A stretch of 64,000 nucleotides of DNA from CALESS01 sp041741455 (GTDB lineage Bacteria; Chloroflexota; Anaerolineae; Anaerolineales; Anaerolineaceae). This document shows, piece after piece, positions 42,866-50,751 of this stretch. The translations under genes were made by a program, and so were the position numbers. The notes beneath the pieces are model-generated. The model made no database searches, was not told the DNA's origin, and saw only the letters and a program-made list of their open reading frames with translations. Each line of letters begins with the position of its first letter. The stretch's first letter is position 1. The stretch lies in contig JBGSJZ010000044.1 in NCBI GenBank assembly GCA_041741455.1, forward strand, positions 39,323 to 103,322, given 5' to 3'.

Positions 42866-43902
42866 TGATGTTGGATTGGAACTTGCTGGCGGAATTGGTG
42901 GCGGTGCCTGGCCTGCCCGGGCGGGAAGCGCCGGTGGCGGCCGTGATTGAAAAATCCCTGCCGCCTGGTTTCGATGTCAAGCGGGATGCGCTGGGCAACC
43001 TGGCCGCCCGCCGCCCCGGGCCGGGAGTGCGCTGGATGCTGGTTGCTCACATGGACGAGGTCGGTTTGATCGTACGGCGCATCAACATGCAGGGCTACCT
43101 GCTGGTGGAGCGGCTGGGCGGCATGTCTCTGCGCGCCCTGCCGGGCAGCCCTCTGACGGTCTGGACCGAAAGTGGTACGGGGATTCCGGCTACCACCGGG
43201 ACGCTGCCCGCCCATCTGGACAACACCACGATCCAACCACTGGAGCAGGTGTACCTGGATTTGCATACCGGCTCCGCCGAGGCGACCCGCGCCCTGGGCG
43301 TACAGGTGGGGGATGGTATCACCTGGGCGGCCGGGCTGCGCCAGCCAAGCGAACATGCCCTGGTCGGCAAAGCCCTGGATGACCGGCTGGGCTGCTTCAC
43401 CCTACTCAGCCTGGCGCAGCGATTGGTGGACTCTGACCTCTCTTGCGACCTGACCCTGGCTTTCACCGTGCAGGAGGAGACGATGCTGATGGGCGGCCTG
43501 CCGTTGATGCAGGCTTACCAGCCGGAGTACCTGGTCGGCGTGGATGGCACGCTGGCCTTCGACACACCCGATTTGCTCGGCCAGCAATCTGACCTGCGGC
43601 TAGGGGCCGGCCCGGCGCTCAAGTGGATGGACGCCATTCGCGGCAAAATGGCTGCCTTCGTACCGGATCTGGAATTGGCCCGGGGCATCCGCCGCCTGGC
43701 CGGGCAGCGGGGCATCCCGCTACAGGACGAGGTGGTCAGCGGCATCAGCACGGCAATCACGCCGATGGTTTTCGGCGGGGCAGGCGCCCGGGCAGCCGCC
43801 CTTTCGCTGCCGTTGCGCTATCATCACACGCCCTCCGAGACGGCAGACAAGCGGGACGTGGAACAGTTGGTGGAGTTACTGGCGGCGCTGGTGATGGAGT
43901 AA
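42865..43902 (+). CDS. M42-family aminopeptidase
   Basis: About 345 residues. The two-metal site is visible: LVAHMDEVGLIVRRI (His, Asp), KALDDRLGC (bridging Asp), FTVQEETMLMGGL (catalytic and metal Glu), YLVGVDGTLAFD and the C-terminal His in LRYHHTPSE. These are the conserved ligands of M42 glutamyl/leucyl aminopeptidases that form dodecamers and trim peptides in the cytosol. A second ATG three bases later is also possible. It overlaps the purD stop and shares its transcript. Confidence 0.88.
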   Translation: MMLDWNLLAELVAVPGLPGREAPVAAVIEKSLPPGFDVKRDALGNLAARRPGPGVRWMLVAHMDEVGLIVRRINMQGYLLVERLGGMSLRALPGSPLTVWTESGTGIPATTGTLPAHLDNTTIQPLEQVYLDLHTGSAEATRALGVQVGDGITWAAGLRQPSEHALVGKALDDRLGCFTLLSLAQRLVDSDLSCDLTLAFTVQEETMLMGGLPLMQAYQPEYLVGVDGTLAFDTPDLLGQQSDLRLGAGPALKWMDAIRGKMAAFVPDLELARGIRRLAGQRGIPLQDEVVSGISTAITPMVFGGAGARAAALSLPLRYHHTPSETADKRDVEQLVELLAALVME

Positions 43903-43915
43903 AACCGACGACTGA

Positions 43916-44825
43916 CGTTGCTCTGTTGCAAAGATGCAAAAAATGGTATTAAGTAGGTATGAAACAACGAAAAAGTCGATATGTACGGTTTGCAGAATCA
44001 GCATACCACTTGAGCAAACAAGTATTGCCAAAATACACTCACCTAAAAAGCCCTCACCATTTTACCTGGCCACAGCTAAATGCCTGTGTCCTCATCATGA
44101 TACACAACAATATGACTTACCGGGATATGGAAGAATGGCTAATGGCGACTGATCAGGTTCGTGGAGTTCTTGAATTACATCAAGTGCCAGATCACACGAC
44201 ACTCTATCGAGCCTTTAAACGTTTGAGAATAGCTCTAGTAGATAAGATGTATCGGACACTGTTAGATGAACTGGGTGTTCAAGAAGGAGCAATAGCCTTT
44301 GATACGACTGGATTCAGCCCAACTCAGGCCAGTTTGCACTATCTAGCCCGTAGTGGCGGTCGATACGAGCAGTTTATCAAAGGTGCCTATGCTGTAGGTA
44401 TTCAAACGCAATTCATTTTAGCTGCTACCAGTGGTATTGGCCCTGCTGCAGATACAGGTTACTTGGAACCACTCCGGCGCAGATCCGGACGGTATGCTCG
44501 TGGTCGACCGTGGATTGTTATTGCTGATCGAGGTTTTGATAGTGTCCATGCACGTGAAACGGATTTGATCCCGCTTATTCGCCGGAATAACGTTTTAAAA
44601 AGGCCTGATCGGATTATCAGATTTGAGTTGGTTTCAGCTGCTCGATTGGATGGTTTGTATGGGCAGCGATGGAAGGTTGAAACTGTCAATTCAGTAATTA
44701 AGCGAAAGTTTGGTGATAATGTCCGTTCCCGTAAAGCTATCCATCGTCATCGTGAACCAATTGTTATGGGTCTCGTTTACAACCTATATCTTTGAAGTTG
44801 CCTGTTATCTTTGCAACAGAGCAAC
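43916..44825 (+). mobile_element. IS5-family insertion sequence, complete
   Basis: Inverted repeats GTTGCTCTGTTGCAAAGAT at 43917-43935 and its perfect complement at 44807-44825 enclose one transposase gene, about 910 bases in all. The flanks read ...GACGACTGA at the left and TGAAGTCGTC... at the right, so TGA is the likely 3-base target duplication. Removing the element and one TGA restores one arm of a palindrome whose other arm is at 44858-44878. Confidence 0.85.
43959..44795 (+). CDS. IS5-family DDE transposase
   Basis: A 278-residue transposase. The catalytic triad is D115 in IAFDTTGFS, D190 in VIADRGFDS and E241 in RWKVETVNSVIKR, with the N-terminal helical region (VLPKYTHLKSPHHFTWPQLNA) of the IS5/IS1031-type proteins. 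The frame is intact, so the element may still be active. The gene fills the element, with about 40 bases from the left inverted repeat to the ATG. Confidence 0.9.
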   Translation: MKQRKSRYVRFAESAYHLSKQVLPKYTHLKSPHHFTWPQLNACVLIMIHNNMTYRDMEEWLMATDQVRGVLELHQVPDHTTLYRAFKRLRIALVDKMYRTLLDELGVQEGAIAFDTTGFSPTQASLHYLARSGGRYEQFIKGAYAVGIQTQFILAATSGIGPAADTGYLEPLRRRSGRYARGRPWIVIADRGFDSVHARETDLIPLIRRNNVLKRPDRIIRFELVSAARLDGLYGQRWKVETVNSVIKRKFGDNVRSRKAIHRHREPIVMGLVYNLYL

Positions 44826-44878
44826 TGAAGTCGTCACTACGGGGAAAGAGGGTGATGGTAGTAACGACGTCAGTCGTT
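44824..44878. repeat. Palindromic intergenic repeat, left arm interrupted by the IS
   Basis: ACTGAAGTCGTCACTAC (44824-44840) pairs with GTAGTAACGACGTCAGT (44858-44874) with two mismatches. When the IS is removed the left arm extends to GACGACTGAAGTCGTCACTAC, which matches the reversed right arm at 18 of 21 positions. It is a hairpin-forming intergenic element and the insertion target of the IS. Confidence 0.7.
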
Positions 44879-45010
44879 CTGGAAGACTTTCTCATCACGC
44901 AGATGGATCGGAACAAATCCACATTTCTTGGCGTCTCCGCTATATAAATCCATCCGCATTTTATGTACAATCAAACCAGCCGGGAGAACTAACCCCGACG
45001 GGAGGGCGCC

Positions 45011-46159
45011 ATGCGTGGAGTTTCGATCTACTTGTTGCTCGTGTTTATCCTGACGGCCTGCCTGCCGCCGACCCTCACCCCAACCGAACCGGTCATTGAA
45101 ACACCCCCCTTGATCATCACCGAAAAGCCCACCGACACCCTCACCCCCGTCCCTACCCCCGCGGTCACCGTCTCCAAACCCTTGATGCAGGTCTTCATCT
45201 TCAACCCACTACGCACCTGCATCGCGGCGGACGACTTCATGAGCGGCAACGTCTGCATGGGCGAGGATTGCGGCGACTGCAACTGCACCCGAGAGCAGTT
45301 CGACCCGCCCTCACCGCTGACCGGTATCTCCCCGGAACACATCAACGATCCACAATATGCTCAATTTAAATACCACGAATGCTTCGAGATCACACTGGAC
45401 CGATCCGAGGTGAAAGATATCATTGAGGACATGCGGCTCATTCAGGCCAAAACCCTCGAATGGACTGGCGGTGCGCTGGATTTGCAAATGGAATTTTATG
45501 AATTACCGGTTGATTTCACCGGCTTCACTGCCCCGGATTTCATCATCGGGCCGTTTGAGATTGACGACGAATTCTTGAACGATTATGTCAACACCCGGAC
45601 GGATTTCGTCTATGTGGTCAACGGTTTCAAGGATCGCACCCGTGAGCGCCAACTGGCTTACGAATGCGGCGCCTCCTACGGTGAATTGAGCATCCGCGGC
45701 GCTGGCTTTGCCGGCGTCCAGTTCAACGATATTTGCAATTATGTTTGGATTGACGGGCAGCAAGTCTACGAACCGCTGATCCACGAGTGGATGCACAACC
45801 TGGATTGGGCGCTCTACGAGATCAACCATGTGCCGGATCAGTACCAGTTCGTCGGCCCGGATTGGGCGACCTGGCAGCACGGCGCCTGGCCTGCTTGCGG
45901 GGAAGGCGACCCGGATCCACTGGCCTGGTTCCCCAGCGTGGACCTGTGCGAGTGGGACCCGGACTGGCAGGATTGCAACAATACTGCCTCTGCCGGGATC
46001 TGCCTGCACGCCGGCGAAGTGGATGGGGGTGTCTCGTGGTATGAGCACGTGCTGTCTGCCCACTACCCGCGGGATTTGCAGTACCTCGGTAATTACTGCC
46101 GGGATGGGGTGCAGAACTTCGGCGAATCCGGCGTCGATTCCGGCTGGCCGTGTGAATGA
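45011..46159 (+). CDS. Secreted lipoprotein with HExxH motif, putative zinc metalloprotease
   Basis: A 382-residue protein. The signal peptide ends with the lipobox FILTAC, a Pro/Thr linker follows, then a Cys-rich domain. HEWMHNLDW at about residues 258-266 fits HExxH, and the NH pair a few residues on (LYEINH) could add a ligand. The many Cys (CMGEDCGDCNC, further singles) suggest disulfides. I do not recognise the family. The start has GGAGGG upstream. It is ended by a bidirectional hairpin. Confidence 0.72.
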   Translation: MRGVSIYLLLVFILTACLPPTLTPTEPVIETPPLIITEKPTDTLTPVPTPAVTVSKPLMQVFIFNPLRTCIAADDFMSGNVCMGEDCGDCNCTREQFDPPSPLTGISPEHINDPQYAQFKYHECFEITLDRSEVKDIIEDMRLIQAKTLEWTGGALDLQMEFYELPVDFTGFTAPDFIIGPFEIDDEFLNDYVNTRTDFVYVVNGFKDRTRERQLAYECGASYGELSIRGAGFAGVQFNDICNYVWIDGQQVYEPLIHEWMHNLDWALYEINHVPDQYQFVGPDWATWQHGAWPACGEGDPDPLAWFPSVDLCEWDPDWQDCNNTASAGICLHAGEVDGGVSWYEHVLSAHYPRDLQYLGNYCRDGVQNFGESGVDSGWPCE

Positions 46160-46246
46160 TTTGCTTTTTTAACACGGATTGTACGGAAAATAAGGAAAAA
46201 CACGGATAATAAAAAGGGGTTTACTGACCTTCTTATAAATAGGTAG

Positions 46247-46285
46247 AGGAGACCGAAAAAGGCAGGATATCTTCTTCGGTCTCCT
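46247..46285. terminator. Bidirectional terminator hairpin
   Basis: AGGAGACCGAA (46247-46257) pairs with TTCGGTCTCCT (46275-46285); the plus-strand tail is TTTATG and the stem is T-rich on the other strand too. It separates the lipoprotein gene and the first small membrane protein, which converge here. Longer imperfect AACACGGAT/ATCCGTG repeats (about 46171-46212 and 46298-46349) frame it. Confidence 0.65.
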
Positions 46286-46355
46286 TTATGCATTAATTAT
46301 TCAGGATTTATCCGTGAGAATCCGTTTTATCCTGTCTATTCCGTGTTAAGAAAAA

Positions 46356-46658
46356 CTAATCCCCTCTACTTTTTCCAAAATCCCGTTCCGGGTCTCCATC
46401 CTCAGCCGGCTCTTTATGCTTGACCCACCAGCCGGCAAAGCGCCCGGCGAAATCCTCCCAGTAGGAAGGTTGCAGGGAAAATAATGTACCAATGGTCAGC
46501 CCGCCCATGGTGCCAAACAGCAGGCCCCATCCCACCCCGTTGACCAGGCCGGTCTTCCCAGCCAGTAGCCAGCCCCCCAACCCCAGTATTAAGACGCTGG
46601 CGGCCATGGATATGAGAAGATTTACCAGAAAGCGTTTTATGAATTGCAACCAATTCAT
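46356..46658 (-). CDS. Small membrane protein, MNW family copy 1
   Basis: A 100-residue protein starting MNWLQFIKRFLVNLLI with two hydrophobic segments (SMAASVLILGLGGWLLAG and VGWGLLFGTMGGLTIGTLFS) and a hydrophilic, acidic tail. It is paralogous to the two proteins that follow it on the same strand, from which it differs at many positions. GGAGGTGATCCC precedes the ATG. No known domain is recognised. Confidence 0.75.
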   Translation of the reverse strand: MNWLQFIKRFLVNLLISMAASVLILGLGGWLLAGKTGLVNGVGWGLLFGTMGGLTIGTLFSLQPSYWEDFAGRFAGWWVKHKEPAEDGDPERDFGKSRGD

Positions 46659-46845
46659 GGGATCACCTCCTAAGGCACAACAATACCTTCATACATACTA
46701 TACTGCGAAAGAGCCTCGGTGACAATCACCCGAATTAAGAACTTCATCGCGGAAATGCGCATTGTCCCCGTAAGGGGAGAGGTCACGGAGAACGCGGAGA
46801 AAGATACTCAGCAAAGACGGTTTCCGCCCAATCCGTGTTAAAGAT

Positions 46846-46874
46846 GTAAGGGAGGGTTTGAAACCCTCCCTTAC
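46846..46874. repeat. Palindromic repeat GTAAGGGAGGGTTT, copy 1
   Basis: GTAAGGGAGGGTTT (46846-46859), one G, then AAACCCTCCCTTAC (46861-46874) forms a perfect hairpin. The same unit, with the following ~40 bases (ATCTGCCAAATCTGTTAGGAATC...), recurs at 47324-47352. It lies downstream of MNW copy 2. Confidence 0.8.
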
Positions 46875-46901
46875 AAGATCATCTGCCAAATCTGTTAGGA
46901 A

Positions 46902-47207
46902 TCACAATTTCCAGCGGCTGTAATCTTCCTGCTCGCGGTGTTGATCCTTATCCCCCTCGGTCTCCTTCTTGAGCCAGGCGCTGCCAAAGCGACCGGCATA
47001 ATCGCCCCAGAAACTGGCATTCAGTGCGAACAAAACTCCACTGGAGAGCCCACCCATGATGCCCAGGATCAAGCCCCAACCCCCGGCGTTGAGCATACCT
47101 TCCTTGCCTGCCAGCAGAAAACCGAAACCACCCAACAGCAAGGTGCTGCCGACAATCGACAAAACCAGGACAATGAAAAAGCGTTTGATGAAACGAACCC
47201 AGTTCAT
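46902..47207 (-). CDS. Small membrane protein, MNW family copy 2
   Basis: A 101-residue protein (ATG at 47207, GGAAG upstream) starting MNWVRFIKRFFIVLVLSIVG. Its two helices and hydrophilic tail ending EQEDYSRWKL match copy 3 (GQEDYSPWKL) closely. The matching tails and flanking palindromes suggest duplication of a gene plus its downstream repeat. Function unknown. Confidence 0.75.
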   Translation of the reverse strand: MNWVRFIKRFFIVLVLSIVGSTLLLGGFGFLLAGKEGMLNAGGWGLILGIMGGLSSGVLFALNASFWGDYAGRFGSAWLKKETEGDKDQHREQEDYSRWKL

Positions 47208-47323
47208 AATGTCTTCCACAACTGAGAAAGAATTAGTTTTGTATTGATACTATACCGCTTTACCTGATGGATTTCAATCATAACCGCTTGGGAGGGGTTG
47301 ACGAATATTATTGAATAAACACC

Positions 47324-47352
47324 GTAGGGGAGGGTTTGAAACCCTCTCCTAC
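47324..47352. repeat. Palindromic repeat GTAGGGGAGGGTTT, copy 2
   Basis: GTAGGGGAGGGTTT, one G, then AAACCCTCTCCTAC form a near-perfect hairpin followed by the same downstream bases as copy 1 (CCAAATCTGTTAGGAATCAC). It lies downstream of MNW copy 3. Confidence 0.8.
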
Positions 47353-47379
47353 GAGATCATATGCCAAATCTGTTAGGAA

Positions 47380-47685
47380 TCACAATTTCCAGGGGCTGTA
47401 ATCTTCCTGGCCATGCGGTCGGGTTTCATACCCTTCCGTTTCGCGCTTGAGCCACCAGGTAGCGTACCCCCCGGTTAACCCTCCCCAATCCTTGCTTTTC
47501 AGATAAAACGCTGCCCCAAAAGTCACCCCACCAATCAGACCCAGCAGCAAGCCCAGGTTCCCGAGATTCAGCATGCCTGGCGTTCCGGCCAGTAAAAGGC
47601 CAATTCCCCCAAAAAACACTGTGCTGGCAATCACTGCCACCAGGATGTTGATGACAAAACGCTTAAGAAATTGAATCCAGTTCAT
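47380..47685 (-). CDS. Small membrane protein, MNW family copy 3
   Basis: A 101-residue protein (ATG at 47685) starting MNWIQFLKRFVINILVAVIA. It is the most upstream of the three paralogs. Two hydrophobic segments are followed by WWLKRETEGYETRP and the common tail QEDYSPWKL. Membrane localisation is clear, role unknown. Confidence 0.75.
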   Translation of the reverse strand: MNWIQFLKRFVINILVAVIASTVFFGGIGLLLAGTPGMLNLGNLGLLLGLIGGVTFGAAFYLKSKDWGGLTGGYATWWLKRETEGYETRPHGQEDYSPWKL

Positions 47686-47736
47686 AGTTAACGCTCCCAT
47701 CCCAAAGATTATGGGCATCATCTATACTATAACGAT

Positions 47737-47862
47737 TCAATAACGGTAATACAAGAGGGTCGGGATGAAAACCTGGTGGCCTGCCTGCCGCAAGAGCGGC
47801 GTCAGTTTCTTCCAACTCCAACCGCCGTGCCAGGCGTCGTGTACGAGCAAAAAGGTTGTCAT
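47737..47862 (-). pseudogene. Truncated alpha/beta hydrolase (N-terminal 41 residues)
   Basis: From the ATG at 47862 (GGAG upstream) the frame reads MTTFLLVHDAWHGGWSWKKL, then TPLLRQAGHQVFIPTL before it drifts into LYYRY and a stop. This is the N-terminus of an esterase-type alpha/beta hydrolase, where the usual HGAWHGGW is HDAWHGGW. The remaining ~200 residues are missing. The larger IS ends about 20 bases upstream of the ATG, so the remnant probably decayed in the course of local rearrangement. Confidence 0.7.
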
Positions 47863-47881
47863 GAAAGCTCCTTAATTATAC

Positions 47882-49804
47882 TTAACGTAAGTTTTGTGCA
47901 ATCAGCGGTAAAAGTGCTTTAACCGTCAAAAATCAGCAAATTTTGGGCAAAGGGCAAAGGCAACTGAACAGCCCATTGCTTTTGGACAGAAAGGGACCGG
48001 CCAGCGAACAGGCTGTGGTCCGTGAACCTTAACAAACAACCTTGATCTTGCCAGGTCACCCAGGCTGAAGTATGTGCTGCGACCAGAACTTGTACTTTCA
48101 CGCCGGGATGGGCCGAATTTAACCAGCTATCGGGAAGCTGGGGACACTGTTCGCACAGCCAACGAGCCGCCCAACGGACAAAATTTGCCGCAAAAACGGC
48201 GAATTGTTCTTGCAAAAAGATCGCCGGAGCGGATCGAACTTTCAAATGGTGCATGGCAAACACATTTTTACCCTCTTTGATACCAGCTTCAATCGTTTGG
48301 CGGGCATTATAGTGGTGAAACCAGGTGGGCAGATCGGTGGTGACGGGATCTTGCCCAAAGTGGATGAGGGTGCCGAAGCGTTGGGTTTTGCCGGTATAGA
48401 AACGCTCCAGGCCAACGTCCAACGGATAGGGAAAATCGGCAAAGGTGCGGTGTTTCCAGGCGATCATTTCAGCATTACTGCCCACCCGAATCCAGCAGGT
48501 CTGAGGATTCATTTCCAGCTTCAGCCGGGGTGTCAACCAGTCACTATACGGCTTGGTGTAAACCTCATAGCCCATCTCGATCAACCAGGCCACATTCTCG
48601 CGGGTCCCAAAACCGGCATCGATCCGAAAAACCGCCTGGATCGGAAAGGGATTACTTTGGTTGTCGGCTTCAAACGCCTGCAAGCGTTGTTGTAAGCGGG
48701 CGATGCGCATTTGCGCGATGATTTCTTGCTGTTGATGGACCTGCAATTGCTTTTCTTGCTGGGCCGCCCTCTTTTCACAACGTGCCAAACGGCCCTGCCA
48801 CATCACCAGTTTTTGTCGAGCCTTGGCCAAGGCACTATAGGGTCGTTCTGGACGGTTTTTGGCCTGGTAGTCGGCCTCGGATTTTGTCAGCGTTTCTTGC
48901 TGTTGCACCAACTGCGACTCAATTTCCGCTCGTTGGGCCTGGCTGTCGGCTAATGCTTTCTGCCGTACCGCAATATCGTCCTGAATCTGCCGGTTTTCGG
49001 CTTCCAACGTTCGAATTCGTACGCATAAGAGGTCGGTTCGGCGCAAGGGACGCAGCCCAATGCGTGTTTCGGCCGCCTGAACCAGCGCTTCTGCTTGCGT
49101 ACAGGAAACTGTATCGCCCGGATGATCCACGACCGACAACCAGAAGCGGCCATAAGTTGGGCTGTGCAGACTGACCTTCGCAGCTTGATACCCCAGATGC
49201 AAGCCGTCGCCCATGTGTCCATACGCCACGCCCGGATAGCTGGTACTGGTATTGGATACCGGTCGATCGGTTAAATCGCCATCATAGACCAACCGTCCGC
49301 TCCGTTTCAGGGCCTGCATAACCTCCTCGGCCAGAATGGGATAGGTGATTTGCTGCAAGACATGGACAATTTGATCGGCCTCTGACTGACGGATCCCCGA
49401 TAGGGTGCGGCTCACACCGCTGTAGTCGGCCCAACCGGCTTGCAACCAGGCTTTGGCGACGGCTTGGTCCTGGTCAATCGGATGGGCGGAGCGGCTGAGG
49501 TCTTGGAGATGTGGCAATCCGGCCAGAATTGCGACGAAAAACTCCAAAATTTTGGTTTGCGGGCTATGCTCGACCGTCTTTTGGTGTAGCGCAACGAACT
49601 CAATCGCCTGGATCATGCCAATACTTTGGGCAAACTGGCCCCAGGCAACCAGCATGGCGTGGTGAGTGAGGGTGTCAGGTTGTTTTTCGCTCATGTTTAC
49701 TCCCGGGTTTTTCAGGAGCATAACGGATTTTGAGCTTATTTGTTAAAGTGCTGTTTTTTCGGTTTAAAGCAATTTGCTTTCCAGTTGCACAAAACTTACG
49801 TTAA
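47882..49804 (-). mobile_element. Large insertion sequence (about 1.9 kb), IS1380/IS4-like
   Basis: TTAACGTAAGTTTTGTGCAA at 47882-47901 is the perfect complement of TTGCACAAAACTTACGTTAA at 49785-49804. The outermost TTAA at both ends may be a four-base target duplication rather than part of the inverted repeat, leaving a 16-bp repeat. One large transposase gene fills the interior. Confidence 0.85.
47919..49694 (-). CDS. DDE transposase of a 1.9-kb IS, with coiled-coil insertion
   Basis: About 591 residues from the ATG at 49694 (GGGAG upstream). A catalytic core is suggested by LVYDGDLTDRP, VFRIDAGFGTRENVAWL and IEAGIKEGKNVF (candidate D, D, E). Between the first two lie ~120 residues of charged Gln-rich coiled coil (ALADSQAQRAEIESQLVQQQ and similar), unusual for the size class. 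The C-terminus is aromatic and membrane-free. It is intact, so the element may be active. The family is uncertain: IS1380-like and IS4-like fit by core wording. Confidence 0.8.
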   Translation of the reverse strand: MSEKQPDTLTHHAMLVAWGQFAQSIGMIQAIEFVALHQKTVEHSPQTKILEFFVAILAGLPHLQDLSRSAHPIDQDQAVAKAWLQAGWADYSGVSRTLSGIRQSEADQIVHVLQQITYPILAEEVMQALKRSGRLVYDGDLTDRPVSNTSTSYPGVAYGHMGDGLHLGYQAAKVSLHSPTYGRFWLSVVDHPGDTVSCTQAEALVQAAETRIGLRPLRRTDLLCVRIRTLEAENRQIQDDIAVRQKALADSQAQRAEIESQLVQQQETLTKSEADYQAKNRPERPYSALAKARQKLVMWQGRLARCEKRAAQQEKQLQVHQQQEIIAQMRIARLQQRLQAFEADNQSNPFPIQAVFRIDAGFGTRENVAWLIEMGYEVYTKPYSDWLTPRLKLEMNPQTCWIRVGSNAEMIAWKHRTFADFPYPLDVGLERFYTGKTQRFGTLIHFGQDPVTTDLPTWFHHYNARQTIEAGIKEGKNVFAMHHLKVRSAPAIFLQEQFAVFAANFVRWAARWLCEQCPQLPDSWLNSAHPGVKVQVLVAAHTSAWVTWQDQGCLLRFTDHSLFAGRSLSVQKQWAVQLPLPFAQNLLIFDG

Positions 49805-49938
49805 TTCGGCTACAAAGTGAAGAAAAGTATATGAGGTTATTCGATTTTATTGTCGCCCTTTGAAAGGGTATCAAATAGTTAACAATTAAAGTAATAAATG
49901 GGGGCATCCTTCTTTGGATGGTTTTGATTATCTTGTGT

Positions 49939-50673
49939 TCAAGTATGATCTCTACATAATTGAAGTTCAACGAATCGTCGCGATGAATTCCAAAAGAAAA
50001 ATACTCGGTCAAATCCTGTCCTGTAACGATAAGTTAATGCAAATTCATTCAAATCTATTGTTGAGGGGTTTCGGAAATCATCTGCAACAATTAATAACCA
50101 AATTTCATCACACTTAAGCTTGTAGCTGATGAGCTTCACCTCTTTACTGTCAATTTTCTTTTGAAGTTGTTCTGGAGTAAGTTCGGGTATCCAACCTGCA
50201 CTTGAGCATACCCACCTTTTTTCATTGTGACAAAAAATATGTATCATTGCGATTTCTCTAGGAAAATACTCTGCGTTTTCTCTTGTTTGTTTCATTATGA
50301 TAGGAATATTTGGTTCTAAAGGGATAGTTTCGAGAAAACGAACAATCGTCTCGGCGATACGATCTACATCTTGCTTGGAAATTTTATTCCATGGTTTGAA
50401 TAAAATCTGTACAAGCAAAGATTGACTGTGATTTTGGGTGTATAGCTCATATGCTTTATCAACCACCCTCAGTGCCATACTATCCTGAGCTTGTAGAGAC
50501 TCCCCATTAGGATCACCCGGCTGGAATATTTCGGTGTGTTCAATACCAATTTGCCTGTTCAGAGTATGTACAATAAAATCAGGTCTCTCGGATTTCTCTA
50601 TCTCACCTTCAGGGAATAAAGGAAAAATTTCCTTGAAGTGTTCAAGATGAGTTATCTCGCGGGTCTTTTTCAT
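49939..50673 (-). CDS. Hypothetical protein with a possible PD-(D/E)XK-like core
   Basis: A 244-residue AT-rich protein with no clear domain. ERPDFIV followed after a few residues by IGIEHTEIFQPGD looks like the PD...E core of restriction-endonuclease-like folds, though the usual ExK is EHT. The C-terminal part (DEIWLLIVADDFRN) is aromatic-rich. It follows the IS and shares the low GC of the region. It may be a cargo nuclease or an orphan of a defence locus. I do not know the family. Confidence 0.6.
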   Translation of the reverse strand: MKKTREITHLEHFKEIFPLFPEGEIEKSERPDFIVHTLNRQIGIEHTEIFQPGDPNGESLQAQDSMALRVVDKAYELYTQNHSQSLLVQILFKPWNKISKQDVDRIAETIVRFLETIPLEPNIPIIMKQTRENAEYFPREIAMIHIFCHNEKRWVCSSAGWIPELTPEQLQKKIDSKEVKLISYKLKCDEIWLLIVADDFRNPSTIDLNEFALTYRYRTGFDRVFFFWNSSRRFVELQLCRDHT

Positions 50674-50751
50674 AATTTCCGATCATTTATCGCTTTTCGC
50701 TAAAACATCACGTTTTTATTTGGATCCCTCACTTTTGTCAACCCACTTAAC

